The notes: generated from the sequence alone by a model not told the origin. Counted from the first letter of the stretch, positions 25,552 to 35,254 are shown. The stretch is DNA of 64,000 bases from Pseudomonadota bacterium (GCA_021805865.1 JAJZDX010000025.1:1-64000); one strand, 5' to 3'. Numbers and translations are program-made.

Positions 25552-26211
25552 ATGAGCGCCATCGCACCCACGCCGCGCACGACCTTGGTCCGCAGACCCG
25601 ACCGCGGCACGTATGACCGTGCAGTGGTGAACGCCATTCTCGATGAGGCGCTGATCTGTCATGTGGGATTCGTCATGGACGGCCAGCCGTTCGTGCTGCC
25701 GACGACACATGTGCGCATCGAGGAGCAGCTGTATGTCCACGGCTCGGTCGGCGGGCGCATGCTGGGCACTCTCCGGCAGGCCACACCGGTGTGTGTCACG
25801 GTCACCTTGCTCGATGGGCTGGTGCTCGCGCGCTCGGCCTTCCATCACTCCATGAACTACCGCTCCGTCCTCATCCTGGGCAGGGCCCGCGAGGTGCGCG
25901 AAGAGGCCGAAAAACGCCGGGCTTTCAGCGCATTGGTCGATCATGTGGTCGCCGGACGCAGCGGCGAGGTCCGAGGCGCAACCGATCTGGAGCTGAAGGC
26001 GACTTCGGTGCTGTGCCTGCCGATCGAGGAGGCCTCGGCGAAGGTCCGCACCGGCCCACCGCTCGATGACGAGGAGGACTACGCCCTGCCGCACTGGGCA
26101 GGTGTGATCCCGCTCGCGCTGCAGGCACAGCCCGCCCTCGCCGATCCCCGGCTGCCCGCCAGCACTCCCGTTCCGGCCTCGGTCGCCCGCTACCGGCATC
26201 CCGGGCGTTAG
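25552..26211 (+). CDS. pyridoxamine 5'-phosphate oxidase-fold flavoprotein
   Basis: This 219-aa protein is of the FMN-binding split-barrel (PPOX/Nim-like) family. The pattern is ALICHVGFVMDGQPFVLPTTHVRIEEQLYVHGSVGGRML, then HHSMNYRSVLILGRAREV. The late ELKATSVLCLPIEEASAKVRTGPPLDDEEDY and PHWAGVIPL follow. CAGGAG precedes the ATG. It is probably the target of the divergent MocR regulator. Whether it is a B6 oxidase or another flavin reductase is not clear. Its stop codon overlaps the convergent argP stop by 4 bases. Confidence 0.88.
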   Translation: MSAIAPTPRTTLVRRPDRGTYDRAVVNAILDEALICHVGFVMDGQPFVLPTTHVRIEEQLYVHGSVGGRMLGTLRQATPVCVTVTLLDGLVLARSAFHHSMNYRSVLILGRAREVREEAEKRRAFSALVDHVVAGRSGEVRGATDLELKATSVLCLPIEEASAKVRTGPPLDDEEDYALPHWAGVIPLALQAQPALADPRLPASTPVPASVARYRHPGR

Positions 26212-27107
26212 GGCTGAAGGGCGGCGGCGGCGGCTCGGACGACGCTGCGGGTCAGACTGTCCAGGACGGGCACCTGCAGACGAGTGACCTGCCATTGAAG
26301 GGGCACATCGACCGGCGTATCCGGGATGAGCTCCACCAGCGCGCCGGATTGAAGATGGGCGCGCGCGAGCGCCAGGGGATTCATTCCCCAGCCAACGCCG
26401 GCGAGCGCAGCGTCGATGAAAGCACGGGTCGAGGGCAGACGGTGCGCCGGCAGATGCGCCTCGCGACGCAGGTGCCGGCGCGCCCAGATGTTCTGCAGCC
26501 GGTCGTATCGGTCGAAGAGCAGGCTCGGCGCCCGCGACAAAGCCTCCGCCGTGACACCCTCTTCGAACCAACGGTGCACGAAGGCAGGGCTTGCGGTGGC
26601 CACATAGCGCAACGCGCCCAAGCGGCGGCGGCGGCATCCCTGCACCGGCGCCCTGAGCGAGCTCACGGCCGCTAGCACGTGCCCGCGTCGCAGCCACTCC
26701 GCGGTATGGTCCTCGTCATCGAGCGTCAGGTTGAGCAGCGTCGCGTTCTCGCGTCCAAAGTCCGCCATTGCCTCGACAAACCATGTCCCCAGGCTGTCGG
26801 CATTCACCGCGATCCGCAGGCTCGCGTGCAGCGCATCGGCCGGCTCCTGCGGCAGGACGGGCAGCTCGCGCCGCAACTCCGCCTCCAGCGCCGAGACGAG
26901 CTCGGCATGGCGGCACAGGCGCGCCCCGATCTGCGTGGCCTTGCACGGCTGACCGCGCACGATCAGTGCCGCGCCGATGCGCTCCTCCAGCAGCCGCACT
27001 CGCTGAGAGACCGCGGACGGCGTGACGTTGAGCACCCGCGCGGCACGCTCGAAGCTGCCCTCGCGCGCCACTGCCGCAACAGCCACCAGCAATGCATGGT
27101 CCAGCAT
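26208..27107 (-). CDS. argP: ArgP-type LysR regulator
   Basis: This 299-aa LTTR has the ArgP/IciA pattern. The HTH is LDHALLVAVAAVAREGSFERAARVLNVTPSAVSQRVRLLEERIGAALIVRG. The effector domain has RIAVNADSLGTWFVEAMADF, GCRRRRLGALRYVATASPAFV and GVGWGMNPLALARAHLQSGALVELIP. ArgP activates the arginine/lysine exporter gene argO, which is exactly its divergent neighbour here. The two are separated by 90 bases holding paired GACATTAG repeats. Confidence 0.9.
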   Translation of the reverse strand: MLDHALLVAVAAVAREGSFERAARVLNVTPSAVSQRVRLLEERIGAALIVRGQPCKATQIGARLCRHAELVSALEAELRRELPVLPQEPADALHASLRIAVNADSLGTWFVEAMADFGRENATLLNLTLDDEDHTAEWLRRGHVLAAVSSLRAPVQGCRRRRLGALRYVATASPAFVHRWFEEGVTAEALSRAPSLLFDRYDRLQNIWARRHLRREAHLPAHRLPSTRAFIDAALAGVGWGMNPLALARAHLQSGALVELIPDTPVDVPLQWQVTRLQVPVLDSLTRSVVRAAAAALQP

Positions 27108-27124
27108 GGGGACACCCTGCGAAT

Positions 27125-27152
27125 GACATTAGGGTCTCTTCATCGACATTAG
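27125..27152. promoter_or_regulatory. paired GACATTAG repeats in the argP-argO intergenic region
   Basis: GACATTAG occurs at 27125-27132 and again at 27145-27152, in direct orientation and 20 bases apart (two helical turns), in the short region between divergent argP and argO. Position and spacing suggest an ArgP binding region. Confidence 0.5.
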
Positions 27153-27197
27153 CATTTCTGGATGGCACCTGCAGCGGTCCGCGGTGAGACTCTGCGC

Positions 27198-27824
27198 ATG
27201 CAGCCCGACTCATCCGCGGCCTACGCCACCGGCCTCCTCCTCGGCGCCTCGCTCATCCTCGCCATCGGCGCACAGAACGCGTTCGTGCTGCGCCAGGGGC
27301 TGAGCCGGTTGCACGTACCGCTGGTCGTCACCGTGTGCGTGCTACTCGATGTGGTGCTGATGACGATCGGTGTCGGCGGGCTGGCCGTATCGATCGGTCG
27401 CGACCGCCTGGCACTTAAGGCACTGGCCTTCGGCGGGGCCTGCTTTCTCGGCTGGTACGGATTCGGCGCGGCGCGCCGGGCGTGGTCAGGGGAGTCCTTG
27501 CACGCCGCTTCGAGCAAAGCCGTGCAATCGGCGCGCGGTGCGCTGGCGCAAACGCTCGCGGTCTCCCTCCTCAACCCGCACGTCTATCTCGACACCGTCC
27601 TCCTCATCGGCTCCGTGGGCGCCCAGCAGCCGAGTGCGCTTCGCCCGGCGTTCCTCGCCGGCGCCTGCACCGCGAGCCTGGGCTGGTTCACAAGCCTCGG
27701 CTTCGGCGCCCGGATCATGGCCCCGGTGTTCGCCCGCCCGGGCGCCTGGCGGGTGCTCGATGCGCTGGTCGCGCTCACCATGTGGACGATCGCGCTGCTG
27801 CTGTTGCGGGCAACCCTCCTGTGA
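27198..27824 (+). CDS. argO: arginine/lysine exporter ArgO (LysE family)
   Basis: This 208-aa inner-membrane exporter of basic amino acids shows the LysE/ArgO signature at its N-terminus (LLGASLILAIGAQNAFVLRQGL). It continues with VTVCVLLDVVLMTIGVGGLAV, a helix ending FLGWYGFGAARRAW, and TLAVSLLNPHVYLDTVLLIGSVGAQ, ending in a hydrophobic helix. The ATG at 27198 is chosen because the family begins about ten residues before LLGASLI; an in-frame ATG at 27162 overlaps the operator region. Control by the divergent ArgP is expected. Confidence 0.9.
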   Translation: MQPDSSAAYATGLLLGASLILAIGAQNAFVLRQGLSRLHVPLVVTVCVLLDVVLMTIGVGGLAVSIGRDRLALKALAFGGACFLGWYGFGAARRAWSGESLHAASSKAVQSARGALAQTLAVSLLNPHVYLDTVLLIGSVGAQQPSALRPAFLAGACTASLGWFTSLGFGARIMAPVFARPGAWRVLDALVALTMWTIALLLLRATLL

Positions 27825-27901
27825 GGGCCTGTCGTTATCGTCTATCGCATTCCGACATACAACCCCGGCTGCGGCCGCCACCTTCCACCTTCGATATTTA
27901 A

Positions 27902-27951
27902 TAAGTTTATCTTATAAGTTTATCTTGTAAGCTTAACTGTTTATCTTTACG
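27902..27951. repeat. tandem 13-bp operator-like repeats before marR
   Basis: TAAGTTTATCTTA (27902-27914) and TAAGTTTATCTTG (27915-27927) are followed by the degenerate TAAGCTTAACTG (27928-27939) and TTTATCTTTACG (27940-27951). The array ends nine bases before the MarR ATG, overlaps the likely promoter, and is very AT-rich for this genome. Autoregulation by the MarR protein is the simplest reading. Confidence 0.75.
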
Positions 27952-27959
27952 ATGGCGCC

Positions 27960-28400
27960 ATGAGTCGCGCCAACGCCCCGATACCCCTCGAAACACTTGC
28001 GGCGGACCTCGCGCTCGCGGTGGGCCAGCTCCTGCGCCGTCTGCGCTCACAGGGCCACACCGGCGGGTTGAACCTCTCGCAGCTCGCGACCCTCGCCCGG
28101 CTGGAACAAAGCGGCTGGATGACGGCGGCCGACCTCGCCCGCGCCGAGGCGATGAAGCCCCAGTCCATGGGCGCGATCCTCAGCGGCCTCGAGCAGGAGA
28201 ATCTCGTCCGGCGCCGGCCCGACCCGGGCGATGGCCGCCGAGTCCTCTTTGCGCTCACGGCCAGGGGCGCTGAAGTGAGAAAAGAGCGCAGTGCCGCCAA
28301 GCGGCAGTGGCTCGCCATCGCCTTGGCGGAGCTCGATGCGCCGGAGCTGCGGACTCTCCTCGCAGCCGCTTCGCTCATCAAACGGCTGGGAGAGTCCTGA
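27960..28400 (+). CDS. MarR-family transcriptional regulator
   Basis: This 146-aa winged-helix protein follows the MarR pattern. A dimerisation helix opens it (LAADLALAVGQLLRRLR). The HTH is LNLSQLATLARLEQSGWMTAADLARAEAMKPQSMGAILSGLEQENLVRRRPDPGDGRRVLFALTARG, with the DGRR wing motif. It is followed after 19 bases by an MFS transporter gene, the usual arrangement for a repressor of drug efflux. The tandem 13-bp repeats just upstream are its likely operator. Confidence 0.9.
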   Translation: MSRANAPIPLETLAADLALAVGQLLRRLRSQGHTGGLNLSQLATLARLEQSGWMTAADLARAEAMKPQSMGAILSGLEQENLVRRRPDPGDGRRVLFALTARGAEVRKERSAAKRQWLAIALAELDAPELRTLLAAASLIKRLGES

Positions 28401-28419
28401 TGCCGCCGCTCCTCAAGCG

Positions 28420-29655
28420 ATGAGCCGCGAGCAGAGCGCGCAGCGCTCGCTGTGGAGCCTGTCCGCCCTCGCCTTCACGGGCGGACTCGGCGGCGGCGTG
28501 GTGTTCCCGATCCTGCCGATCGTCGGTCTCGCCCTCGGCATCACGCCGGCGATGATCGGGCTCATCCTCTCGCTGAACCGCATCACCCGCCTCGCCGTCA
28601 ACCCGATCACCGGCCACCTCGTGGATCGCTTCGGCGCGCGCTGGCCGCTGCTCACGGGACTGTGCGTGGAGGGGCTCGCCACCCTGTGCTTCGCCGCCGG
28701 ACTGGGCAGCCATCATGCCACCGCGTGGTTTCTGCTCGGCCGGGTCCTCTGGGGAGTCGGCTCCTCGCTCCTGATGGTCGGCTCGCTCACTGCGGCGCTC
28801 ATCATGAGTGAGGCCGCCACGCGCGGCAAGGCCGCGGCCGTGGTCAGGATGTGGCTGAGCTTCGGAGTCCCGGCCGGCATGGTGCTCGGGGGGCTGGTGG
28901 CGGATCTGCTCTCGGCGAGGGCTGCCTTTCTCTCGGCCGCAGGCATCACGTTCGGCGGCATGATCGCGGCTTACTTCATCGCTCCGAGGCGCACTGCGGC
29001 GCCGTCCACCGACGGCACAGGAGGCAGACCCGCTGCGCGCGGCATGACGCGGGAGTTGTCTCGCTCCGGATCGCTCTGGATGGTCTGCATCTTCAACTTC
29101 ATCGTGTTCTTCTCCGTTCAGGGTGTCGTCCTCGCCGCCCTGGTGCTGATCCTGCAGGACCGGCACCTCACCCTCGGCGCACTCGGCCCCGAAGGCTCCT
29201 CCGGTGTCCTCATGGCGGCGATGATCGCCAGCTCGGCGCTCGTCTCGTTGGCCGCCGGACGATGGATCGACCGCCGCGGCCGCAAGGCTGACCTGCTCCT
29301 GCCGGCCTCTCTGTTCTGTGTGGCCGGATTCGCCCTGCTTGCGGCCTCATCCCGGATGGCCGCGGCCATCCTCGGCCTGAGCGCCATCGGGATCGGTCTC
29401 GGCGGCATCAACGTCCCGCTGGTCGTCATTCTGGGAGATCTGGTCAGCGCCGATCGCTACGGCCGGGCGATCGGCATGTACCAGGTGCTCGGGGACATCG
29501 GCGGCAGCCTCGGCCCGATCATCGGCCTCGAGGCCGTCAGCCGGTTCGGTCCGGGCCCGGCTTTGACGGCCATCGCAGCCGCGATGCTGGTGACCGTGCC
29601 GCTGTCGGTGGCACTGCGGCGCCGCGAGCGGGCGGCCTACTCTTCTGTTGCGTAA
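28420..29655 (+). CDS. MFS transporter, drug-efflux type
   Basis: This 411-aa protein has twelve predicted membrane helices. The MFS loop motif lies between helices 2 and 3 (NPITGHLVDRFGARWPLL), and a repeat occurs in the second half (LAAGRWIDRRGRKADLLLP). A long cytoplasmic loop lies near residue 200. It is downstream of, and probably repressed by, the MarR protein. The ATG at 28420 follows the MarR stop by 19 bases; the upstream frame runs inside marR. The 3' end overlaps the convergent GNAT gene by 19 bases. Confidence 0.88.
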   Translation: MSREQSAQRSLWSLSALAFTGGLGGGVVFPILPIVGLALGITPAMIGLILSLNRITRLAVNPITGHLVDRFGARWPLLTGLCVEGLATLCFAAGLGSHHATAWFLLGRVLWGVGSSLLMVGSLTAALIMSEAATRGKAAAVVRMWLSFGVPAGMVLGGLVADLLSARAAFLSAAGITFGGMIAAYFIAPRRTAAPSTDGTGGRPAARGMTRELSRSGSLWMVCIFNFIVFFSVQGVVLAALVLILQDRHLTLGALGPEGSSGVLMAAMIASSALVSLAAGRWIDRRGRKADLLLPASLFCVAGFALLAASSRMAAAILGLSAIGIGLGGINVPLVVILGDLVSADRYGRAIGMYQVLGDIGGSLGPIIGLEAVSRFGPGPALTAIAAAMLVTVPLSVALRRRERAAYSSVA

Positions 29656-30101
29656 ACGAGCGAATCGACCCGCTCCATGTGCCGCTCGGGATGAGCCGGC
29701 GGAACGAATCCGAACCCTGCGTACAGGCCGTGCGCATCCTTCGTCACGAGGTGCCAGCGCCGCAGTCCCTGCAGCCGCGGATGCGTCATGCCCATTCCCA
29801 TCATCGCCTTGGACAGGCCCTGTCCGCGGTGCTCCTCGAGAACGAACACGTCACAGACATAGCAAAAGGTCGCGTAGTCGGAGATCAGGCGCACGAGGCC
29901 GACCTGCCTGCCGCCTTCGTCATAGGCCCCGATGCACAGCGACCCCCGGATCGCCCGCTGCACGACCTCGACCGGGATGTTCTGCGACCAGTAAGCCCGG
30001 CAAAGGAATGCATGGATCACGCCCGGATCGAGCCGGGCCGGGTCATCGGATATGACGTAGGACCCAACCTGACTCACGCGTGATCCACTTGGGCGGGACA
30101 T
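29637..30101 (-). CDS. GNAT-family N-acetyltransferase
   Basis: This protein of about 154 aa has the GNAT fold. The acetyl-CoA loop is in VFVLEEHRGQGLSKAMMGMGM (R/Q-x-x-G-x-G/A motif). Preceding strands are LCIGAYDEGGRQVGLVRLISDYATFCYVCDVFV, and the end is LYAGFGFVPPAHPERHM. Starts at GTG 30116 (overlapping the cupin stop), ATG 30101 or GTG 30077 are all possible; the last has the best ribosome site, AAGTGGA. It is the second gene of an operon with a cupin gene. The substrate is unknown. Confidence 0.85.
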   Translation of the reverse strand: MSRPSGSRVSQVGSYVISDDPARLDPGVIHAFLCRAYWSQNIPVEVVQRAIRGSLCIGAYDEGGRQVGLVRLISDYATFCYVCDVFVLEEHRGQGLSKAMMGMGMTHPRLQGLRRWHLVTKDAHGLYAGFGFVPPAHPERHMERVDSLVYATEE

Positions 30102-30106
30102 GGGCT

Positions 30107-30472
30107 TCAGATCCACACGTCGCTCTGCGCCGTCCTTGGCCCTCCCTCATGACCGGTGTTCAGCACCCCTCGTGGCTCGACCAGCAGGAGCTTGACCTCC
30201 TCGGCCGCGCTCGGTTTGTGGCGCACGCCCTTTGGCACGATGTGCATCTCACCCGCCCCTAGCTCGACGGAGCCGTCCGGATAGTCGATGCGCAACCGGC
30301 CCTCGAGCACGAAGAACGTCTCGTCGGTCTCGGGATGGTCGTGCCACATGAAATCGCCGCGGATCCGCACGAGCTTGAACTGGTAGTCATTCATCTCGGC
30401 GATGACTTTCGGGGCCCACCGCTCGCTGAACAACTCGAATTTCCGCGACAGATTGATGACCGGATTGCTCAT
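30107..30472 (-). CDS. cupin-domain protein
   Basis: This 121-aa single-cupin protein has motif 1 in FMWHDHPETDETFFVLEGRLRIDYPDG (metal ligands His, His, Glu) and motif 2 in GEMHIVPKGVRHKP. It resembles small mannose-6-phosphate-isomerase-like cupins of unknown reaction. The GNAT gene starts at or just after its stop, so the two are probably co-transcribed. Upstream is a GGAAC-N7-GTTCC palindrome (about 30540) with AACTG repeats that could be an operator. Confidence 0.85.
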   Translation of the reverse strand: MSNPVINLSRKFELFSERWAPKVIAEMNDYQFKLVRIRGDFMWHDHPETDETFFVLEGRLRIDYPDGSVELGAGEMHIVPKGVRHKPSAAEEVKLLLVEPRGVLNTGHEGGPRTAQSDVWI

Positions 30473-30537
30473 GGGGTCAGCCTCCGCAGGTGCCCTGTCG
30501 ATCGAGCCACGGCGGATAACGTAGCAGAGACCTCTCG

Positions 30538-30590
30538 ACTGGAACAGTTACAGTTCCTTTGTTTTATGACCATAACAGTTGAGACGGCCC
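30538..30590. promoter_or_regulatory. palindrome and AACTG repeats upstream of the cupin gene
   Basis: This contains the inverted repeat GGAAC-AGTTACA-GTTCC, followed by an AT-rich segment and a second AACAGTT. It lies 65-120 bases before the cupin start codon and 170 bases before the hydrogenase operon. It could serve the cupin/GNAT operon, the hydrogenase operon, or both. Confidence 0.35.
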
Positions 30591-30761
30591 ATCGCGGCCG
30601 GGACGGCCGCCGCGCCCAGCGGTCTTCGCCATCGAGTTCCCTGCACTACCTGCGACACGAGGTCATTACGGCCGCCATTGCGGACGGTACGGACAGGCAA
30701 CCCCTCGCCGGGCGGCTATGCTCGGCTACGTCCAGCGCTGGCGCAACGGAAGGAGCAGCCT

Positions 30762-31901
30762 TTGTCGGCGGGAGCGAATGCGGTGATCGTCCGGGAAACC
30801 CTCCAGGGGCTGCTCGAGGCGCTCCTCGCCGAGGGCTACCGGACGCTCGGACCGACACTGCGAGAGGACGCGATCGTCTATGACGATGTGACGCACGTGT
30901 CGGAGCTGCCCGCGGGGTGGACCGACAGCCAAGAGGCCGGGCACTACCACCTGCAGCGCCGCGAGGACGATGCGTGGTTCGGCTTCAATGTCGGCCCGCA
31001 CTCCTGGAAGCGCTTTCTGCACCCTCCGCTCGAGCCGCTCTGGGGCGCCCGCAGAAACGGCGACGGTTTCAAGATCACCGTACCCGCGCCCGGGCCGAAG
31101 CTCGCCTTCATCGGCGTGCGCGCTTGCGAGCTGCGCGCCATCGCCATCCAGGACCGGGTGTTCCTCGGGGGACGGTACTCGGATGATACCTACCGCGCGC
31201 GGCGGATAAGCACCTTCATCGTCGCGGTCAACTGCGCACAGGCCAGTGGCACCTGTTTCTGCGTATCCATGGGCAGCGGACCGAAGGCCGCCGCCGGATT
31301 CGACCTGTCGCTCACCGAGCTGCTGGGCGCCGATCGCGCCACATTTCTGGTCGAGGTCGGAAGCGAGGCCGGCGCCCGGATGCTGCAGAGGATTGCGAGC
31401 CGGCCGCCGACCGAAGCGGAGCTCGCCGCTGCGCGGGCCGTGCTCGATCGCACCGCCGAGCGGATGGGTCGCAGGCTCGACACCACTCGCCTGCGCGAAC
31501 TGCTGCGCGAGCAGGCCGAGCACCCGCGCTGGGACGGGATCGCCGAACGGTGCCTGGCCTGCGGCAACTGCACCATGGTATGCCCGACCTGCTTTTGCAC
31601 CTCGGTGGAAGACCACAGCAGCCTCGAGGGGACCGCTGCCGAGCGGGTGCGGGCTTGGGACTCCTGTTTCACGCTGGATTTCTCCTACTTGCACGGCGGC
31701 AGCGTGCGCCACAGCACACGGGCGCGCTACCGGCACTGGCTGACCCACAAGCTCTCTTACTGGATCGACCAGTTCGGCACCGGCGGCTGTGTCGGCTGCG
31801 GGCGCTGCATCACCTGGTGTCCGGTTGGGATCGACATCACGGAGGAAGCCACGGCGCTGCGCGCCCCCGGTCGGGCGAAGAAGCAGGGAGATGCCTCATG
31901 A
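30762..31901 (+). CDS. group 3b [NiFe]-hydrogenase, iron-sulfur (beta) subunit
   Basis: This 379-aa electron-transfer subunit of a cytosolic bidirectional NAD(P)-linked hydrogenase (sulfhydrogenase type) has two C-terminal [4Fe-4S] motifs: [16 protein letters not shown] (about residues 264-279) and [13 protein letters not shown] (about 345). Upstream cysteines lie in [11 protein letters not shown] and [13 protein letters not shown]. The start is a TTG at 30762, chosen because AAGGAG lies six bases upstream; a GTG at 30783 is an alternative. It is the first gene of a five- or six-gene operon. The next gene overlaps it by 4 bases. Confidence 0.85.
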   Translation: MSAGANAVIVRETLQGLLEALLAEGYRTLGPTLREDAIVYDDVTHVSELPAGWTDSQEAGHYHLQRREDDAWFGFNVGPHSWKRFLHPPLEPLWGARRNGDGFKITVPAPGPKLAFIGVRACELRAIAIQDRVFLGGRYSDDTYRARRISTFIVAVNCAQASGTCFCVSMGSGPKAAAGFDLSLTELLGADRATFLVEVGSEAGARMLQRIASRPPTEAELAAARAVLDRTAERMGRRLDTTRLRELLREQAEHPRWDGIAERCLACGNCTMVCPTCFCTSVEDHSSLEGTAAERVRAWDSCFTLDFSYLHGGSVRHSTRARYRHWLTHKLSYWIDQFGTGGCVGCGRCITWCPVGIDITEEATALRAPGRAKKQGDAS

Positions 31902-32356
31902 AGAGCCTTGACTCGCTCCTGCGCGAGCTTCCCTTCTTTGCCGGGCTCGACGAGGAGCATGCCCGGCTGATCGCCGGATGCGCCCGCAATTGCCGCTTCG
32001 AAGCCGGCCAGTACCTTTTCCACGAGGGCGATCCCGCCGATGAGTTCTTCCTCATCCGCGAAGGCCGGGTCGCGCTCGATGTCGTTGCGCCCGGTCAGGA
32101 TCCAATCGTCTTCTCCACCCTGGGGGAAGGCGAGGTCGTGGGCGCCTCCTGGCTGGTGCCGCCCTACCGTTGGATGTTCGATGCGCGCGCAGCATCGCCG
32201 ACCCACGCACTCGGGATCGATGCCGCATGCCTGCGGCGCAAATGCGAGGAGGATCACGATTTCGGCTACCTGATGATGAAGCGCTTTCTGCCGGTCTTCG
32301 TGAAGCGGTTGCACGCGACACGGCTGCAGATGTTCGACGTCTACCGCAGAGGTTGA
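31898..32356 (+). CDS. cyclic-nucleotide-binding-domain protein of the hydrogenase operon
   Basis: This 152-aa protein is a single cNMP-binding (Crp-like) domain: [55 protein letters not shown], then [23 protein letters not shown]. The C-terminal part is helical without a DNA-binding HTH, so it is not a Crp-type transcription factor. It overlaps the beta subunit by an ATGA and is two bases from the flavoprotein gene. It may sense a nucleotide or link the Fe-S and flavin subunits. Its exact role is unknown. Confidence 0.85.
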   Translation: MKSLDSLLRELPFFAGLDEEHARLIAGCARNCRFEAGQYLFHEGDPADEFFLIREGRVALDVVAPGQDPIVFSTLGEGEVVGASWLVPPYRWMFDARAASPTHALGIDAACLRRKCEEDHDFGYLMMKRFLPVFVKRLHATRLQMFDVYRRG

Positions 32357-32357
32357 G

Positions 32358-33185
32358 ATGGCCGTATCGAGGCAGAATGCCCTGGTGCCGGCGCTGTACC
32401 GGGTCGGGGAGGTGTACCGGGAGTTGCCCGACACGGTGACGCTGCGCCTCGTTCCGGAATCGGGCCGCCGACCGCCCTGTGCCCCCGGGCAGTTCAACAT
32501 GCTCTACGCCTTCGGGGTCGGCGAGATCGCGATCAGCATCAGTGGCGAGGCGGCAGACGAGGGCTTCCTGCACACCGTCCGTGAGGTCGGCGCCGTGAGC
32601 ACGGCTCTCGCCCGCCTCGCAGTCGGAGCGAGCGTGGGTGTGCGCGGTCCGTACGGGACCGGCTGGCCTGCCGCCCAGGGCGCCGATGTGATCTTCGTCG
32701 CCGGAGGGCTCGGCCTCGCGCCGCTGCGCCCGGCGATCCGGCGGGTGCTGGCCGAGCGGCGCCACTACGGACGGGTGGCGATTCTCTTCGGCACGCGTCA
32801 TCCGGCCGAGATGCTCTACCGCCAAGAGCTCGAGCAGTGGCGGCGGCGGCTCGATGTGGACGTGTCGGTGACCGTGGATCACGCGGACACACTCTGGCAC
32901 GGCAACGTCGGTGTGGTTCCGGCACTGATTCCACGGGCGACCTTCGACCCGAACAACTCGGTGGCGCTGGTGTGCGGACCGGAGGTGATGATGCGCTTCA
33001 CGGTGAGCGCGCTGCGCGAGGCCGGGGTGCCCGATGAGCGCGTATACCTCTCGATGGAGCGTAACATGAAGTGCGCGACCGGCCTGTGCGGCCACTGCCA
33101 GTTCGGCCCCGAATTCATCTGCATGACCGGCCCGGTGATGCGCTTCGACCGCATCGCTTCACTGTTCTCGACACGGGAGGCCTGA
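32358..33185 (+). CDS. group 3b hydrogenase, FAD/NAD(P)-binding (gamma) subunit
   Basis: This 275-aa protein of the ferredoxin-NADP reductase family carries electrons between NAD(P)H and the hydrogenase. It has an FAD-binding barrel ([26 protein letters not shown]), an NAD-binding half ([22 protein letters not shown], then [15 protein letters not shown]), and a C-terminal [2Fe-2S] cysteine motif [17 protein letters not shown]. This layout matches the gamma subunit of sulfhydrogenases and PyrK-like proteins. Confidence 0.9.
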   Translation: MAVSRQNALVPALYRVGEVYRELPDTVTLRLVPESGRRPPCAPGQFNMLYAFGVGEIAISISGEAADEGFLHTVREVGAVSTALARLAVGASVGVRGPYGTGWPAAQGADVIFVAGGLGLAPLRPAIRRVLAERRHYGRVAILFGTRHPAEMLYRQELEQWRRRLDVDVSVTVDHADTLWHGNVGVVPALIPRATFDPNNSVALVCGPEVMMRFTVSALREAGVPDERVYLSMERNMKCATGLCGHCQFGPEFICMTGPVMRFDRIASLFSTREA

Positions 33186-33186
33186 G

Positions 33187-33939
33187 GTGGATCGGCGTCC
33201 ACGGCTCGCGGTCTGGAAGTTCGCCTCCTGCGACGGCTGCCAGCTCTCGCTCCTGGACTGCGAGGACGAGTTGCTCGCCGTCGCCGATGCACTCGAGATC
33301 GCCAGCTTTCCCGAGGCTTCGAGCGCGGTCGCGGCCGGTCCCTATGACCTGTCGCTGGTGGAAGGCTCGATCACCACGGCACACGATGCCGAGCGCATCC
33401 GCGAAGTGCGCCGCCAGTCGAGGCACCTGGTGACCATCGGCGCCTGTGCCACCGCGGGCGGTGTCCAGGCGCTGCGCAACTTCGCCTCGATCGGGGAGCT
33501 CGTGGCCGCGGTCTATCCCTCGCCCCAATACATCGAGACGCTCGCCACCTCTACGCCGATCGCCGCGCACGTGGCCGTGGATTTCGAGTTGCGCGGCTGC
33601 CCGATCAACAAGACCCAGCTCCTGGAGGTGATCGGCGCCTTTCTCGCCGGGCGCAAGCCCGCCGTCGCCGCGTACAGCGTCTGCATCGAGTGCAAGCGGC
33701 GCGGCACGGTCTGCGTGATGGTCCAGGGCGTCCCCTGCCTCGGCCCCCTCACCCACGCCGGCTGCGGGGCGCTCTGCCCCGCGTACCGGCGAGGCTGCTA
33801 CGGCTGCTACGGGCCGATGGAGACACCGAACGTGCCGGCCCTGGCCCAGCGATGGCAGGCCCTGGGCGCACCGGCGAAGCGCTTCGAGCATGCCCTGCGC
33901 AGCTTCAACGCCGCGGCGCAGGGCTTCCAGAGAGAATAA
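33187..33939 (+). CDS. group 3b [NiFe]-hydrogenase small (delta) subunit
   Basis: This 250-aa subunit carries the proximal and further Fe-S clusters. Cysteines appear in [17 protein letters not shown] (about residues 10-26), [55 protein letters not shown]. No Tat signal is present, so the complex is cytosolic. The GTG start (33187) follows GAGG closely and leaves one base after the preceding stop. It is paired with the large subunit that follows after two bases. Confidence 0.9.
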   Translation: MDRRPRLAVWKFASCDGCQLSLLDCEDELLAVADALEIASFPEASSAVAAGPYDLSLVEGSITTAHDAERIREVRRQSRHLVTIGACATAGGVQALRNFASIGELVAAVYPSPQYIETLATSTPIAAHVAVDFELRGCPINKTQLLEVIGAFLAGRKPAVAAYSVCIECKRRGTVCVMVQGVPCLGPLTHAGCGALCPAYRRGCYGCYGPMETPNVPALAQRWQALGAPAKRFEHALRSFNAAAQGFQRE

Positions 33940-33941
33940 CC

Positions 33942-35231
33942 ATGCCGACCCGCACCCTCCGTGTTGATTACCTCGCCCGCGTCGAGGGCGAAGGCGCGCT
34001 GGAGCTGCGGATCGAGGACGGCCGGCTCGTCTCGACGCGGCTGCGCATCTTCGAGCCCCCGAGGCTCTTTGAGGCGCTGCTGCGAGGCCGTGCCTGCGCC
34101 GAGGTGCCCGATATCGTCGCTCGCATCTGTGGCATCTGTCCGGTCGCCTATCAGATGAGCGCCGTGCACGCGATCGAGCGCGCCTTCGGCCACAGGGTCG
34201 AAGGGCAGCTGCGCTCGCTGCGGCGGCTCATCTACTGCGGCGAGTGGATCGGGAGCCACGCGCTGCACGTGGCCATGCTGCATGCCCCGGACTTCCTCGG
34301 CTACCCCGATGCGATTCGCATGGCGCGGGACCATGGCGACATCCTCCGTAACGCCCTCGCGCTGAAGAAGGCCGGCAACGAGCTGATCCGGGTACTCGGC
34401 GGGCGCGAGATCCATCCGGTCAACGTCAGACCAGGCGGCTTCTTCCGCGTGCCGGCGCGGGCCGAGCTGGCCCCGATCGCGCAAACCCTCGAGCGTGCGC
34501 GGGATCTCGCGGTGCACCTGGTGCGTTGGGTAGCGGGCTTTCCGTTTCCGGACTTTGAGCGCGACTACGAGTTCGTGGCGCTGCGCCATCCGCACGAATA
34601 TCCGTTCAACGAGGGACGGCTCGTCTCCAGCGCCGGCCTCGACATCGATATCGCGGACTTCGATCGCGAGTTCGAGGAGCGCCAGGTGCCGCACTCGACC
34701 GCCCTGCACGCCGGCATCAGGAGCCGTGGCGCCTACCTGGTCGGGCCACTGGCCCGCTACGCACTCAACTTTGATCGCCTGCCGGTCTCGGTTAAGGCGC
34801 TAGCGCGCGAAGCGGGGCTCGGTCCCGTATGCCGCAACCCCTTTCGCAGCATCATCGTTCGGGCGATCGAGATCGTCTACGCGTGCGAGGAGGCTCTGGG
34901 GTTGATCGCAGCCTACGAGCCGCCCGAGGTCGCCGCCGTGCCGCTCACGCCGCGGGCGGGAATCGGGTTCGGCTGCACCGAGGCGCCACGCGGTATCTGC
35001 TGGCATCGCTACGAATTCGACGCCGACGGCAACGTTCTCACCGCACGCATCGTTCCTCCGACGTCGCAGAACCAGCCCAGCATGGAAGCCGACCTGGGCG
35101 CCGTCGCCTCCGCGGCGCTCGATCAGTCCGATGAGGTGCTCCGGGAGCGCTGCGAGCGCAGCATCCGCAATCACGATCCCTGCATCTCCTGCTCGACCCA
35201 CTTTCTCAGGCTGTCGGTGCTGCGTCCCTGA
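33942..35231 (+). CDS. group 3b [NiFe]-hydrogenase large (alpha) subunit
   Basis: This 429-aa catalytic subunit holds the NiFe centre. The N-terminal metal motif is [11 protein letters not shown] (about residue 62), and the C-terminal one is DPCISCSTH, followed by a nine-residue extension (FLRLSVLRP) that must be removed by a maturation protease after His. [11 protein letters not shown] and [16 protein letters not shown] are also typical of group 3 enzymes. The presence of the extension makes the state of the following protease gene important. No hyp maturation genes lie in this window. Confidence 0.92.
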   Translation: MPTRTLRVDYLARVEGEGALELRIEDGRLVSTRLRIFEPPRLFEALLRGRACAEVPDIVARICGICPVAYQMSAVHAIERAFGHRVEGQLRSLRRLIYCGEWIGSHALHVAMLHAPDFLGYPDAIRMARDHGDILRNALALKKAGNELIRVLGGREIHPVNVRPGGFFRVPARAELAPIAQTLERARDLAVHLVRWVAGFPFPDFERDYEFVALRHPHEYPFNEGRLVSSAGLDIDIADFDREFEERQVPHSTALHAGIRSRGAYLVGPLARYALNFDRLPVSVKALAREAGLGPVCRNPFRSIIVRAIEIVYACEEALGLIAAYEPPEVAAVPLTPRAGIGFGCTEAPRGICWHRYEFDADGNVLTARIVPPTSQNQPSMEADLGAVASAALDQSDEVLRERCERSIRNHDPCISCSTHFLRLSVLRP

Positions 35232-35254
35232 GAGCGCCGGCTGCACACCGAGGC

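Noticed and set aside
27902-27951. A short CRISPR-like array
   Set aside because: The repeats are 13 bases long and directly abutting with no spacers, and they sit in a promoter. No cas genes are present.
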